From Paraglaciecola sp. 20A4 (GTDB taxonomy: Bacteria; Pseudomonadota; Gammaproteobacteria; Enterobacterales; Alteromonadaceae): a DNA stretch of 64,000 nucleotides. The DNA lies in NCBI RefSeq assembly GCF_011378905.1, contig NZ_WTPY01000005.1:1-64000 (forward strand). Direction: 5' to 3'. The position numbers and the translations under genes were made by a program. The notes beneath the pieces were generated by a model, which did not search any database, was not told the DNA's origin, and worked only from the letters and a program-made list of their open reading frames with translations. Each line of letters starts with the position of its first letter. The first letter of the stretch is position 1. Below, one piece after another: positions 31,820 through 40,649 of this stretch.

Positions 31820-32815
31820 ATGACATTATTATCTATTATTCCCTTTACCAGCCAGTGTATAAGCCGACGGTTAAGCCAAATATTAATCGTTTTTCTAACA
31901 CTATTTGCTAGAACAACGTTTGCGGTTGATTTACCAGAACACGATAGTAGCGCCACGATGCAAGACGCTGTTAGTGACCAACGTAACAATGAACACGACG
32001 ACGAGCATCAAGAAATAAGCCAGATAGCGGGCAACATAGCTAAACAGGCCGGGATTAAGGTGGCACATGTTAGTGGTGGCTCAATAGTTGAAAGTATGAC
32101 GGTCTACGGCAAACTCGCGCTCTCGCCAAGTGGTTTGAGCCACGTTCGCGCGCGGTTTTCAGGCGTCATAACCAAAGCGGATGCAGTTATTGGCCAGTCA
32201 ATTAAAGCGGGACAAATACTGGCAGAAGTCGAGTCTAATGAGAGCTTAAAACGTTACGCAATTAACGCCCCCTTCTCTGGGGTAGTTATCGCTCGTCATG
32301 CCAACGTTGGAGAGCTATCAAATGGTCAAATTCTTTACTCCGTCGCAAACTACACGCAAGTTTGGGCAGAACTACGCCTATTTTCAGAACAAATTAATCA
32401 AGTCAAGGTAGGTCAAAGTGTTGAGCTAAAGCTAAACGGCAATAGCACCACTTCAACGATCGAGCATATTATGCCCTCTCCTGATAACAGCCCTTACCTT
32501 ATCGCTAGAGTGCGTGTGGATAATAGCTCTGGTCACTGGGCTCCAGGCCTAGTAGTCAAAGCTAATATTATCATCTCAAGTAAACAGGTTGCTTTGCGGG
32601 TCGCTAATAATGCGATTCAGGATCTAGATGGCAATGCTGTCGTTTTCGTTAATCAAGGTGAAAGTTACTTCCCTAGAATAATCGAAGTCGGCAGTAAAAA
32701 TGCACACTACAGCGAGATCAAATCTGGCCTGCATCGCGATGAGCAATACGTGGTAGAGAATAGCTATGTCATCAAAGCTGATATAGAAAAATCTGGTGCT
32801 TCTCATGGCCATTAG
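31820..32815 (+). CDS. CzcB-type periplasmic adaptor (membrane fusion protein)
   Basis: The 331-residue protein has an N-terminal signal (about residues 1-36). Next is a His/Asp-rich stretch (EHDDEH) that may bind metal, then the HlyD-like barrel-sandwich (GVITKADAVIGQSIKAGQIL and APFSGVVIARHANVGEL). It ends SHGH, another possible metal site. It bridges the outer-membrane channel and the RND pump. The gap to the pump gene is about 78 bases. Confidence 0.88.
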   Translation: MTLLSIIPFTSQCISRRLSQILIVFLTLFARTTFAVDLPEHDSSATMQDAVSDQRNNEHDDEHQEISQIAGNIAKQAGIKVAHVSGGSIVESMTVYGKLALSPSGLSHVRARFSGVITKADAVIGQSIKAGQILAEVESNESLKRYAINAPFSGVVIARHANVGELSNGQILYSVANYTQVWAELRLFSEQINQVKVGQSVELKLNGNSTTSTIEHIMPSPDNSPYLIARVRVDNSSGHWAPGLVVKANIIISSKQVALRVANNAIQDLDGNAVVFVNQGESYFPRIIEVGSKNAHYSEIKSGLHRDEQYVVENSYVIKADIEKSGASHGH

Positions 32816-32893
32816 TTTCTTATTTCAACGTGGTAAACACTGCCAAAGTATATTTGCCTCAGCTTTCCTATTGGTACCTAAGGAGAATTGCTA

Positions 32894-35800
32894 ATGATGA
32901 GTGCTATTTTACGTATCTCAATAGAAAGACGAGGCTTAATGATGGGCCTGGCCATGCTCATTATTGGCACTGGTATATGGCGTTATCAACTCCTGCCAAT
33001 TGACGCGGTTCCAGATATCACTAATGTACAGGTACAAATCAACACCGTCGCCCCTGGCTATTCACCTTTGGAAACTGAGCAGCGTATTACCTATCCAGTG
33101 GAAACCGCCTTATCAGGTTTGCCAAATTTATCCTATACCCGTTCGTTATCACGCTACGGTTTATCGCAAGTTACGGTGGTGTTCGAAGAAGGTACCGATT
33201 TGTACTTTGCACGCAATGTGATAAGTAACCGCTTGAGCAGTATTAAAAGTAACTTACCTCAAGGCCTAGAACCTGAATTGGGTCCTATTGCCACTGGTCT
33301 TGGTGAAATATTTATGTACACGGTGACCGCTGAGGATGATGCCCGTCGAGTAGATGGAAGTCCATTTGATGCCATGGCATTGCGAGAAGTACAAGACTGG
33401 ATCATCAAACCTCAGTTAGCGCTAGTCAAAGGTGTGACCGAAATTAATGCTATTGGCGGTTTTGTAAAGCAATATCACGTGCTGCCCGATCCGCAAAAAA
33501 TGCTCACTTTTGGTATCTCGTTTGACGATTTACAACAAGCTTTGCAACGCAACAATAGTAATCGAGGTGCGGGATACGTCGAACGTAACGGCCAGCAATT
33601 ACTCGTGCGCAGCGAAGGTCAATTGGCCACAATTGATGAAATATATCAGCTGGTTATCAAGCATGTAGCAAGCACCCCGGTAAGGGTAAGCGATGTGGCC
33701 GATGTGGCTATCGGTAAAGAGCTACGCACAGGTGCTGCCACCCGGGACGGGGCAGAAACCGTAATCGGCACTGCCATGATGTTAGTAGGGGAAAACTCCC
33801 GCGACGTAGCACAAGGTTTGGCTGCAAAATTGCAATCTATTCAACAAACCTTACCCGAGGGCGTAAACGTAGAGGCAGTTTATGATCGTACGACACTAGT
33901 GGATAAAGCCATCAACACGGTGCAAAAAAACCTACTAGAAGGCGCATTGCTAGTCATAGTGATACTTTTTTTACTGCTTGGTAATATTCGCGCCGCGCTT
34001 ATAACCGCGGCGGTCATTCCCTTAGCTATGCTAATGACCATAACAGGCATGCAGCGTATGGGCGTATCAGCCAACTTAATGAGTTTAGGCGCGCTAGATT
34101 TTGGCTTAATTGTCGATGGCGCGGTGATCATAGTGGAAAACGTAATCCGCCGTTTATCTCAAGTGCAGCACGAACTTCCATTAAAAGAACGCCTAACGTT
34201 AGTATATGAAGCAACGAATGAGGTTATACGCCCTAGTCTATTTGGCGTGATTATCATCACCGCTGTGTATATTCCCCTTTTCACCTTAACGGGGGTTGAA
34301 GGTAAAATGTTCCACCCGATGGCTGCGACGGTGGTCATGGCATTGCTCAGCGCATTGTTTCTGTCGGTAACTGTGGTCCCTGCTGCCATTGCCATATTTA
34401 TGAGTGGTAAAGTCAGTGAAAAAGAGAGCATTTTAATCTTAGCAGCCAAACGGGTTTACCAACCGTTACTATTAATGGTGTTGAAGCTTCGCTGGTTGGT
34501 CTTAAGCTTATGCCTAGTGCTACTTGCTGGCAGTGCTTGGCTGGCAACCACGCTGGGTTCTGAATTTGTGCCACAGTTGAATGAAGGGGATATCGCCTTG
34601 CACGCCATGCGTATTCCCGGAACAGGAATTGAACAAGCGGTAATCATGCAACGCCAACTTGAAGCCCGCATTAAGCAATTCCCTCAAGTAGACAAAGTGT
34701 TTGCCAAAATCGGTACGGCTGAAGTGGCAACAGATCCTATGCCACCTAACGTAGCAGACAACTTTGTAATGTTAAAAACGCGTAGCGAGTGGCCTAACCC
34801 AAATTTATCGCAAAGTGAGCTGGTGACGCAAATAGAAACAGCTGTAAAACAGCTACCGGGCAACAATTACGAGTTTACCCAACCGATTCAGATGCGCTTC
34901 AATGAGCTGATCTCAGGTGTTCGAGCGGATTTAGGCATTAAGGTATTCGGCGACGATCTAGATGAGTTATTACGGGTAGCAAACGATGTATTGGCGAGCA
35001 TTTCAGCTTTAGACGGTGTCGCTGATGCTCGGGTAGAGCAAGTAACAGGCTTACCGGTTTTTTCCATCGAGCCTAAACGCGTAGCGCTATCTCGTTTCGG
35101 GTTGAGCTTGGACGAACTACAAGACATAGTCGCTACTGCTATTGGTGGTGCCGATAGCGGAGTCATTTATCAGGGTGATAGACGCTTTTCGTTGGTTGTG
35201 AGGCTTCCAGAGATACTGCGTAATGACTTAGAAAGTCTGATGAACTTACCTATCGCTTTACGAGATGGAAACTATATCCCATTGTCAGAAGTCGCTACGT
35301 TAAAGCAAACGGAAACGCCCAATCAAATAAGCCGTGAAAATGGTAAACGCCGTGTTGTGGTAAGCGCTAATGTGCGAGATGTTGATTTAGGTAGTTTTGT
35401 AAAGTTAGCCCAGCAGCGTATCGCTGACCAGGTCACAATACCCCCAGGTTATTGGTTAGATTATGGCGGTACATTTGAGCAATTAGAGTCTGCTAGCCAG
35501 CGCTTGTCTATTGTCGTTCCGATTACCTTAGCGGTTATTTTAGGGCTGCTGATCATGGCATTTAGTTCCGTAAAAGACGCGCTAATCATTTTTAGCGGCG
35601 TGCCACTCGCGTTAACGGGTGGCGTAATTGCACTTTGGATGCGCGATATGCCTCTATCAATCTCAGCTGGTGTGGGCTTTATTGCACTGTCAGGTGTTGC
35701 CGTACTTAATGGCCTGGTAATGTTGTCATTTATTCGCCAGCGCTGGCAGGAAAATCATGACCTTATGGCGGCCATTATTGATGGAGCAATGACGCGGTTG

Positions 35801-36007
35801 CGCCCAGTGTTGATGACCGCATTGGTTGCCAGCTTAGGTTTTGTACCCATGGCATTAAATGTAGGTACCGGGGCTGAAGTCCAGCGGCCACTTGCTACAG
35901 TGGTTATCGGTGGAATAATTTCATCCACCATACTCACATTATTGGTATTACCCATTTTGTATCGCTTGGTGCACAAAAACGATAACAACCCTAATGAGGT
36001 AACATAG
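32894..36007 (+). CDS. CzcA-type heavy-metal RND efflux pump
   Basis: The roughly 1037-residue RND pump exports divalent metal using the proton gradient. I start it at the ATG at 32894, with AAGGAG 8 bases upstream; an upstream TTG is unlikely. With this start the TM4 motif DFGLIVDGAVIIVEN puts acidic residues at 402, 408 and 415. These match D402, D408 and E415 of Cupriavidus CzcA. That motif marks the Zn/Co/Cd (or Co/Ni) branch and argues against the Cu/Ag CusA branch. The exact ion is inferred. Confidence 0.9.
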   Translation: MMSAILRISIERRGLMMGLAMLIIGTGIWRYQLLPIDAVPDITNVQVQINTVAPGYSPLETEQRITYPVETALSGLPNLSYTRSLSRYGLSQVTVVFEEGTDLYFARNVISNRLSSIKSNLPQGLEPELGPIATGLGEIFMYTVTAEDDARRVDGSPFDAMALREVQDWIIKPQLALVKGVTEINAIGGFVKQYHVLPDPQKMLTFGISFDDLQQALQRNNSNRGAGYVERNGQQLLVRSEGQLATIDEIYQLVIKHVASTPVRVSDVADVAIGKELRTGAATRDGAETVIGTAMMLVGENSRDVAQGLAAKLQSIQQTLPEGVNVEAVYDRTTLVDKAINTVQKNLLEGALLVIVILFLLLGNIRAALITAAVIPLAMLMTITGMQRMGVSANLMSLGALDFGLIVDGAVIIVENVIRRLSQVQHELPLKERLTLVYEATNEVIRPSLFGVIIITAVYIPLFTLTGVEGKMFHPMAATVVMALLSALFLSVTVVPAAIAIFMSGKVSEKESILILAAKRVYQPLLLMVLKLRWLVLSLCLVLLAGSAWLATTLGSEFVPQLNEGDIALHAMRIPGTGIEQAVIMQRQLEARIKQFPQVDKVFAKIGTAEVATDPMPPNVADNFVMLKTRSEWPNPNLSQSELVTQIETAVKQLPGNNYEFTQPIQMRFNELISGVRADLGIKVFGDDLDELLRVANDVLASISALDGVADARVEQVTGLPVFSIEPKRVALSRFGLSLDELQDIVATAIGGADSGVIYQGDRRFSLVVRLPEILRNDLESLMNLPIALRDGNYIPLSEVATLKQTETPNQISRENGKRRVVVSANVRDVDLGSFVKLAQQRIADQVTIPPGYWLDYGGTFEQLESASQRLSIVVPITLAVILGLLIMAFSSVKDALIIFSGVPLALTGGVIALWMRDMPLSISAGVGFIALSGVAVLNGLVMLSFIRQRWQENHDLMAAIIDGAMTRLRPVLMTALVASLGFVPMALNVGTGAEVQRPLATVVIGGIISSTILTLLVLPILYRLVHKNDNNPNEVT

Positions 36008-36044
36008 CATTGAAGTTTGATGCTTAACGCTTAACTAACAAATA

Positions 36045-36084
36045 AAGAAGAGGCCTAGCTAAGCACGATTAGCTGGCTCTTCTT
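36045..36084. terminator. bidirectional hairpin between czcA-like and M28 peptidase genes
   Basis: Arms AAGAAGAGGCCTAGCT (36045-36060) and AGCTGGCTCTTCTT (36071-36084) pair over about 14 bp with small bulges. It lies between convergent genes (czcA-like on plus, M28 peptidase on minus). Flanking U-tracts are weak on both strands. Confidence 0.55.
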
Positions 36085-36104
36085 GATGTATTGCCATATC
36101 AAAC

Positions 36105-37193
36105 TCACTTCATCAACTTATCCATTGTTTCTTGATCGCGCAACGCACCGACGATCAGTGCTACGTTGGCTTGAAGTTGACTATTTAACCTACCGGCAAA
36201 AATAGGATTAAGACGTTCTAATCGGTCGAATTCTGTGTGCCAAATTTCTCCCCACTTTGTTTCGCTATCTGGTTCACAGCTGCCCAACGTTGGTTTTGAA
36301 AAACAACTCCAGAATGCACTGTTGGTGGTTTGAGAATATCCATCTTTTCCGCCTTTGCCTTCAATATCCATATTCGTAGCCTCAATGTAAGCGATAGGAA
36401 TACCGCTACAAGCAAACGCTTGATGATCTGACCAATCGCCCGTTTCGCCCTGAGCAAACGCATCTGATTCGTCATGCAGTGTGAAAGCGACCTTAGGATT
36501 GACCCGCGTCTGTGCATAGGTAAGTAGGGCGTCGCGGAATTTTACACTGGTATTCAAATTCGGCTGAGCAACGTTCTTGCAGCTAAAGTCAGTACTTGAT
36601 GCGCTGTGTATATAGAGCGTGTCACCCCCTATAACTGTATCTAAATTAAGCATTGCGACCACATTTTCGCGTTGGCCAGAAGCGAGTTGTTCTACGTAAT
36701 ATTTAGACCCAAGCTTGCCGATCTCTTCACTGCCAAAAAAGACTAGTTTTATACTAAATGGAAGGTTTTTTAGTTGACTTAAATGCTCGGCAACACTAAG
36801 TAAAACAGCAACACCACTAGCATTATCAGTCGCCCCCAAACTGCCTTGCTTTACACCGGTAGAATCAAAATGGGCACCGATAACTATTTGCTTTTCGCTA
36901 CGTCCGGGGATCAATGTACTGACATTTGCCGACTGACCTGAAAAATCATCTAGCTCAATGAAAAAATTTTGTCGTTCAGGTATTAAATTTAAGTCCCGCA
37001 GCTGCTGACTAATATAGTCAGCAGCTTGTTGCTCTTCAACTGAACCGGCCGGCCTCGCGCCAATACCGTTTTTTTCACCCGCAAGCGCGATTAAATGCGT
37101 AAGTGTGCCAAGCGATTCTTTCTCTGCTCGGGTATCAAACGCCGCAACGGTGAGTAACCATCCACCTATGGCTAATAAGTAATACGACTTCAT
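36105..37193 (-). CDS. secreted M28-family zinc peptidase
   Basis: The 362-residue protein has a signal peptide (about residues 1-23). The M28 zinc ligands and catalytic residues are visible: H108 and D110 in GAHFDS, D123 in GATDNASG, E156-E157 in FGSEEIG and D185 in NLDT. Family members are aminopeptidases or carboxypeptidases. It is probably periplasmic or exported and digests peptides. It is divergent from the tlpA-like gene and alone in its transcription unit. Confidence 0.88.
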   Translation of the reverse strand: MKSYYLLAIGGWLLTVAAFDTRAEKESLGTLTHLIALAGEKNGIGARPAGSVEEQQAADYISQQLRDLNLIPERQNFFIELDDFSGQSANVSTLIPGRSEKQIVIGAHFDSTGVKQGSLGATDNASGVAVLLSVAEHLSQLKNLPFSIKLVFFGSEEIGKLGSKYYVEQLASGQRENVVAMLNLDTVIGGDTLYIHSASSTDFSCKNVAQPNLNTSVKFRDALLTYAQTRVNPKVAFTLHDESDAFAQGETGDWSDHQAFACSGIPIAYIEATNMDIEGKGGKDGYSQTTNSAFWSCFSKPTLGSCEPDSETKWGEIWHTEFDRLERLNPIFAGRLNSQLQANVALIVGALRDQETMDKLMK

Positions 37194-37374
37194 GTGGGGG
37201 TTATCTCAAGTGCAAAACGCGCATGATAGCCATCCACATAATATTTTACTAGTCAGTACATTCTGGCCTTATCTCGCGAGGTATTTTAATCGCATATTAT
37301 TTCGTTAAATTAAGTATGCCTTAAGTTTCACTTATTAATGTGTGTGCAAATCATTTATATCTTTGAGTTTGATA

Positions 37375-37857
37375 ATGCGCTTTTTTATAGCCTGTTTTGT
37401 ATTGTATTTGGCGAGCTATGCCAACAACGGATACGCGTCCGTTGCGCCAAATTTCTCCCTTACGGTAAATTCTGTGCCGGTCCAGCTCAGTGAATTAAAA
37501 GGTAAAGTTGTTTATATAGACTTTTGGGCTTCTTGGTGTAAGCCCTGTCGACAGTCTTTTCCTTGGTTGAACGATATGCAGCAAAAATATGCCAAACAAG
37601 GCTTCGTTGTGGTCGCTGTCAATCTCGACACAGAAGCTGCATTAGTCAACGCATTTCTAGAAAAAATTCCAGCTAACTTTCCTATTGTTCTCGACCCTGA
37701 TGGGGAAATCGCGCAGCGCTACGAGCTTATAGGTATGCCCAGTAGCTATTTAATCGCTAGAGACGGCAGTGTCCGCTTTAGTCACAAAGGGTTTTTCAGT
37801 GCCAAACAATCGGCCTATGAACAACAACTTGTCAGCTTATTACAAGAATTGGAGTAA
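37375..37857 (+). CDS. TlpA-like periplasmic thioredoxin
   Basis: The 160-residue protein has a signal peptide (about residues 1-22) and a thioredoxin fold with active site WCKPC at 54-58. The cis-proline segment GMPSSYLI is also present. I use the ATG at 37375; an upstream GTG would put eleven polar residues before the signal peptide. It probably reduces a periplasmic disulfide. It lies 5 bases upstream of the DUF4266 lipoprotein gene, so the partner may be the Cys-Gly-Cys tail of that protein (inference). Confidence 0.88.
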   Translation: MRFFIACFVLYLASYANNGYASVAPNFSLTVNSVPVQLSELKGKVVYIDFWASWCKPCRQSFPWLNDMQQKYAKQGFVVVAVNLDTEAALVNAFLEKIPANFPIVLDPDGEIAQRYELIGMPSSYLIARDGSVRFSHKGFFSAKQSAYEQQLVSLLQELE

Positions 37858-37862
37858 TCATT

Positions 37863-38102
37863 ATGTTTAGTAAACCTACCATTAATCGCTTGCTTGTCGC
37901 CTCAGTGCTAGTTGCTACTTTGGCTTTAAATGGCTGTGCCAACTTAGGCGTTAAGCCGTGGCAGCGCGACCTACTTGCCAAGGACGAAATGGCGCTTGAT
38001 GCCGAAGGTATCGATTTAGGATTAGATGATCATATTTATTTCAGCAAGGAGGCCACTAGCGGTGGTCGTTCATTTGCTGGCGGAGGCTGCGGATGCAACT
38101 AA
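37863..38102 (+). CDS. DUF4266 lipoprotein with C-terminal Cys-Gly-Cys
   Basis: The 79-residue protein has a lipoprotein signal ending LNGC (C25), so it should be membrane-anchored and periplasmic-facing. The conserved KPWQRDLLAKDEM and DHIYFSKEA segments identify DUF4266. It ends GGGCGCN, placing two cysteines one residue apart at the extreme C terminus. Its last 10 bases overlap the DUF3570 gene, a sign of tight coupling. The function is unknown. Confidence 0.85.
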   Translation: MFSKPTINRLLVASVLVATLALNGCANLGVKPWQRDLLAKDEMALDAEGIDLGLDDHIYFSKEATSGGRSFAGGGCGCN

Positions 38103-39388
38103 TAAAAAGTAAAAATCTAAGCGTTTCACTGGCGGCAGCAGCCTGCGCACTTTTAAATGTTGGCGCACAAGCAGAAGAAGCCCCAGCGGACGAATGGAAG
38201 TTCGATACAGCAATATTATATTACGGTGAAACAGACCGAGTACAGCTTGCTGAAGGCGTATTCAACGCCAATAAAGACTTTGGCGATCAGCGCATATTTA
38301 ATGGCAAAATTGCCATTGATACCCTTACTGGCGCATCAGCATCAGGCGCGGTTGCCCAGCAAGAAGCCCAAACATTCACGCGTCCTTCCGGAAATGGCCA
38401 ATATGTGGTGAATCCAGAAGAAACACCCCTTGATGACACATTCCAAGATACCCGAGTGCAACTCAGTGCCCAGTGGACTCAGCCCCTATGGGAGAATATG
38501 ACCGGCAGTACAGGGGTACATTTATCAAAAGAGTACGACTACTTGTCGTTAGGTGTGAACGGTTCACTAGCGCGTGACTTTAATCAGAAAAATACCACGG
38601 TATCCGCTGGCGTCTCTTACCAGTACGACAGTATTGATCCGGTTGGAGAAGCACCTGTTGGCCTAACCAGCATGGTGGTTGATACAGGTCAGTTTGCTGA
38701 TGAAACATTATTTGATGCCGCTTTCGATGCGACCCGTACTACTGATAGCAAAGACAAAAATACGGTCGATTTACTGTTAGGTGTCACCCAGGTAATAAAC
38801 CGACGCATGCTAATGCAGTTTAACTACAGCTATTCAGTTGCAGACGGTTATTTAACAGACCCTTATAAGTTGCTAAGTGTGGTCAACAGTGAAGGGATCA
38901 CCCAAGATATTCTGCACGAAAATCGTCCCGATAAGCGCACCAAGCAAAGTTTCTATTGGCAGACCAAATATGCCTCTGATTACGGTATTGCCGATGTATC
39001 TTATCGCTATGCTACAGATGATTGGGATATTGATTCTCACACGTTTGATTCGAGATTCAGAGTACAACTAACTGACAATAGTTACTTGCAACCGCACTTT
39101 CGTTATTACCAACAAAGTGCCGCAGATTTCTATCAACCGTTCTTAGTTGAAGGGACGTTACTACCATCAGTGGCTAGCGCGGATTATCGTTTAGGTGAGA
39201 TGACAGCTTACACGATAGGCCTTAAATACGGACAAATGTTGGATAACGGTAAAGAATGGGCAGTGAGGTTAGAATACTACCAACAGAGTCCTAAAAACGC
39301 TGGTTTCGACGAGCCAGGCGCACTGCAAGGCTTAGATTTATACCCGAGTATTGATGCTGTCATCGCTCAGGTAAGCTATAGCTTTTAG
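38093..39388 (+). CDS. DUF3570 outer-membrane barrel-like protein with flavinylation-like motif
   Basis: The 431-residue protein has a signal peptide (about residues 1-27, ending AQA). Many alternating amphipathic strands follow, ending in VAQVSYSF with a C-terminal Phe, a pattern of outer-membrane barrels. It belongs to DUF3570. Residues 76-82 are D-T-L-T-G-A-S, which fits the ApbE modification motif (D-x-x-S/T-G-A-S/T) known from NqrC and RnfG. An ApbE-like gene follows 98 bases downstream. Flavinylation at S82 is a hypothesis from this match. Confidence 0.8.
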   Translation: MQLIKSKNLSVSLAAAACALLNVGAQAEEAPADEWKFDTAILYYGETDRVQLAEGVFNANKDFGDQRIFNGKIAIDTLTGASASGAVAQQEAQTFTRPSGNGQYVVNPEETPLDDTFQDTRVQLSAQWTQPLWENMTGSTGVHLSKEYDYLSLGVNGSLARDFNQKNTTVSAGVSYQYDSIDPVGEAPVGLTSMVVDTGQFADETLFDAAFDATRTTDSKDKNTVDLLLGVTQVINRRMLMQFNYSYSVADGYLTDPYKLLSVVNSEGITQDILHENRPDKRTKQSFYWQTKYASDYGIADVSYRYATDDWDIDSHTFDSRFRVQLTDNSYLQPHFRYYQQSAADFYQPFLVEGTLLPSVASADYRLGEMTAYTIGLKYGQMLDNGKEWAVRLEYYQQSPKNAGFDEPGALQGLDLYPSIDAVIAQVSYSF

Positions 39389-39486
39389 CGTTAGTATTTC
39401 ATAATGAATTTGGCTCAGGGTATACTGTCTGCTATCTGTTGGCTTACTTTAGCAACATTAGAACTGCCAACTAAGGTGAGTCAGTC

Positions 39487-40482
39487 TTGAGCCAAGTCCC
39501 ATTATTAATCTCAAAAGGTGACTACTTTCATGGTCACTTTTTTTGCATGGCTAGTCCGTGTGAGGTGTTAATCGAAACCCAGGACACGCTACTCGCAAAT
39601 CATATTCTTCAGCAAGTCGTCGTTCAAACTAGCCGTATTGAACAAAAATATAGTCGTTACATTGCGGGTAATCTTGTTGATCGAATAAACCACAGCAATA
39701 ACAGTTGGGTACAAATAGACCAAGAAACGCATAGGCTATTAGCATTCGGGCAAACCTGCTTTGAGCTTAGTGGTGGCATGTTCGATTTAACATCGGGTGT
39801 GCTGCGAAAAATTTGGGATTTTACCGGTAACGGTCAGTTTCCACAGCCAGAGCAAGTAGCTGATATATTGAAGCACATTGGTTGGCAACATGTAGAATTT
39901 ACCGAACAACATATTCGTTTGCCCGTTGGTTTCGAATTAGATTTTGGTGGCATAGGTAAAGAATACGCAGTGGATGCTGCTGCCAAACTTTGTACTAAAC
40001 TTGCACCCACTATTTCAGTACTGGTTAATTTCGGCGGTGATATTCAAGTCACTCGGCCTAGACACCAGCATGCTTATTGGCAAGTCGGTATTGAGAGCCC
40101 TCAGCCGGATAAGAGCCCTCAGCGGAATGAGAGCCCTCAGCGGAATGAGAGCCCTCAGCGGGATGAAAGCCCTCAACAAGTAGCACCTTTCCAGCCAACA
40201 GAAGACGCTGCTAAAAACACCTACGCGATGGTAAAAATAGCCTCAGGTGGCTTAGCCACTAGTGGTGACGCACGGCGCTTTATTATGCATAACAACGTAC
40301 GCTATAGCCATATTCTAAATCCCAAAACAGGTTATCCCGTCACTGGTGCCCCACGCTCAGTTACCGTCGCAACAGACTTTTGCATTCAGTCCGGCATGAT
40401 AGCGACCATGGCACTACTACAAGGGAGCGAGGCGCAACACTTTCTACAAGCTCAACATCAAAAACATTGGTGTTACTGGTAG
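39487..40482 (+). CDS. ApbE-like FAD:protein FMN transferase
   Basis: The 331-residue protein has most ApbE landmarks: GGMFDLTSG, LDFGGIGKEYAVD, VNFGGDI and HILNPKTGYPV. ApbE moves FMN from FAD onto Thr or Ser of target proteins. Two oddities are seen. There is no clear signal peptide or lipobox, although ApbE usually works outside the cytoplasm. The C-terminal A-D-A-x-A-T metal-binding segment reads QSGMIATM, without the aspartate. A tandem repeat region (about residues 204-228) interrupts the middle. Confidence 0.8.
   Translation: MSQVPLLISKGDYFHGHFFCMASPCEVLIETQDTLLANHILQQVVVQTSRIEQKYSRYIAGNLVDRINHSNNSWVQIDQETHRLLAFGQTCFELSGGMFDLTSGVLRKIWDFTGNGQFPQPEQVADILKHIGWQHVEFTEQHIRLPVGFELDFGGIGKEYAVDAAAKLCTKLAPTISVLVNFGGDIQVTRPRHQHAYWQVGIESPQPDKSPQRNESPQRNESPQRDESPQQVAPFQPTEDAAKNTYAMVKIASGGLATSGDARRFIMHNNVRYSHILNPKTGYPVTGAPRSVTVATDFCIQSGMIATMALLQGSEAQHFLQAQHQKHWCYW
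40095..40166 (+). repeat. 18-bp tandem repeat inside the ApbE-like gene
   Basis: Four consecutive copies of the unit GAGCCCTCAGCGGAATGA, with a few substitutions, run from 40095 to 40166. A decayed fifth copy follows. The unit is a multiple of three and encodes repeats of S-P-Q-R-N-E in a probable surface loop. Near-identity between copies 2 and 3 suggests recent slippage. Confidence 0.9.
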
Positions 40483-40649
40483 ACATATATCAGGAAGCCA
40501 CCTGCGATTCGTACTTTAAAGCTCTGCCCCTCTTTTTATAAGTCTTTCAATTAGCTAAATAATTTAATATTAATGTCACCGTCCCATGTGTATTTTACTG
40601 TATCATTTTGCTAATGATGTATGTGTAGAGAACGTTAAGAGCGCTGTAA

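Noticed and set aside
32888-32893. TTG as the start of the czcA-like gene
   Set aside because: It is too close to AAGGAG, and the downstream ATG aligns the ion-site residues exactly with CzcA numbering.
32894-36007. Copper/silver pump CusA
   Set aside because: The TM4 motif has the D-D-E pattern of the Zn/Co/Cd branch. The Cu/Ag branch has a different TM4 motif.
40095-40166. CRISPR-like array
   Set aside because: The 18-base units are contiguous with no spacers and lie inside a coding frame. It is a coding tandem repeat.
39974-40183. 69-codon plus-strand frame across the repeat
   Set aside because: It is an alternative reading of the same repeat inside the ApbE-like gene, with repetitive R-A-L-S-G-M content only.
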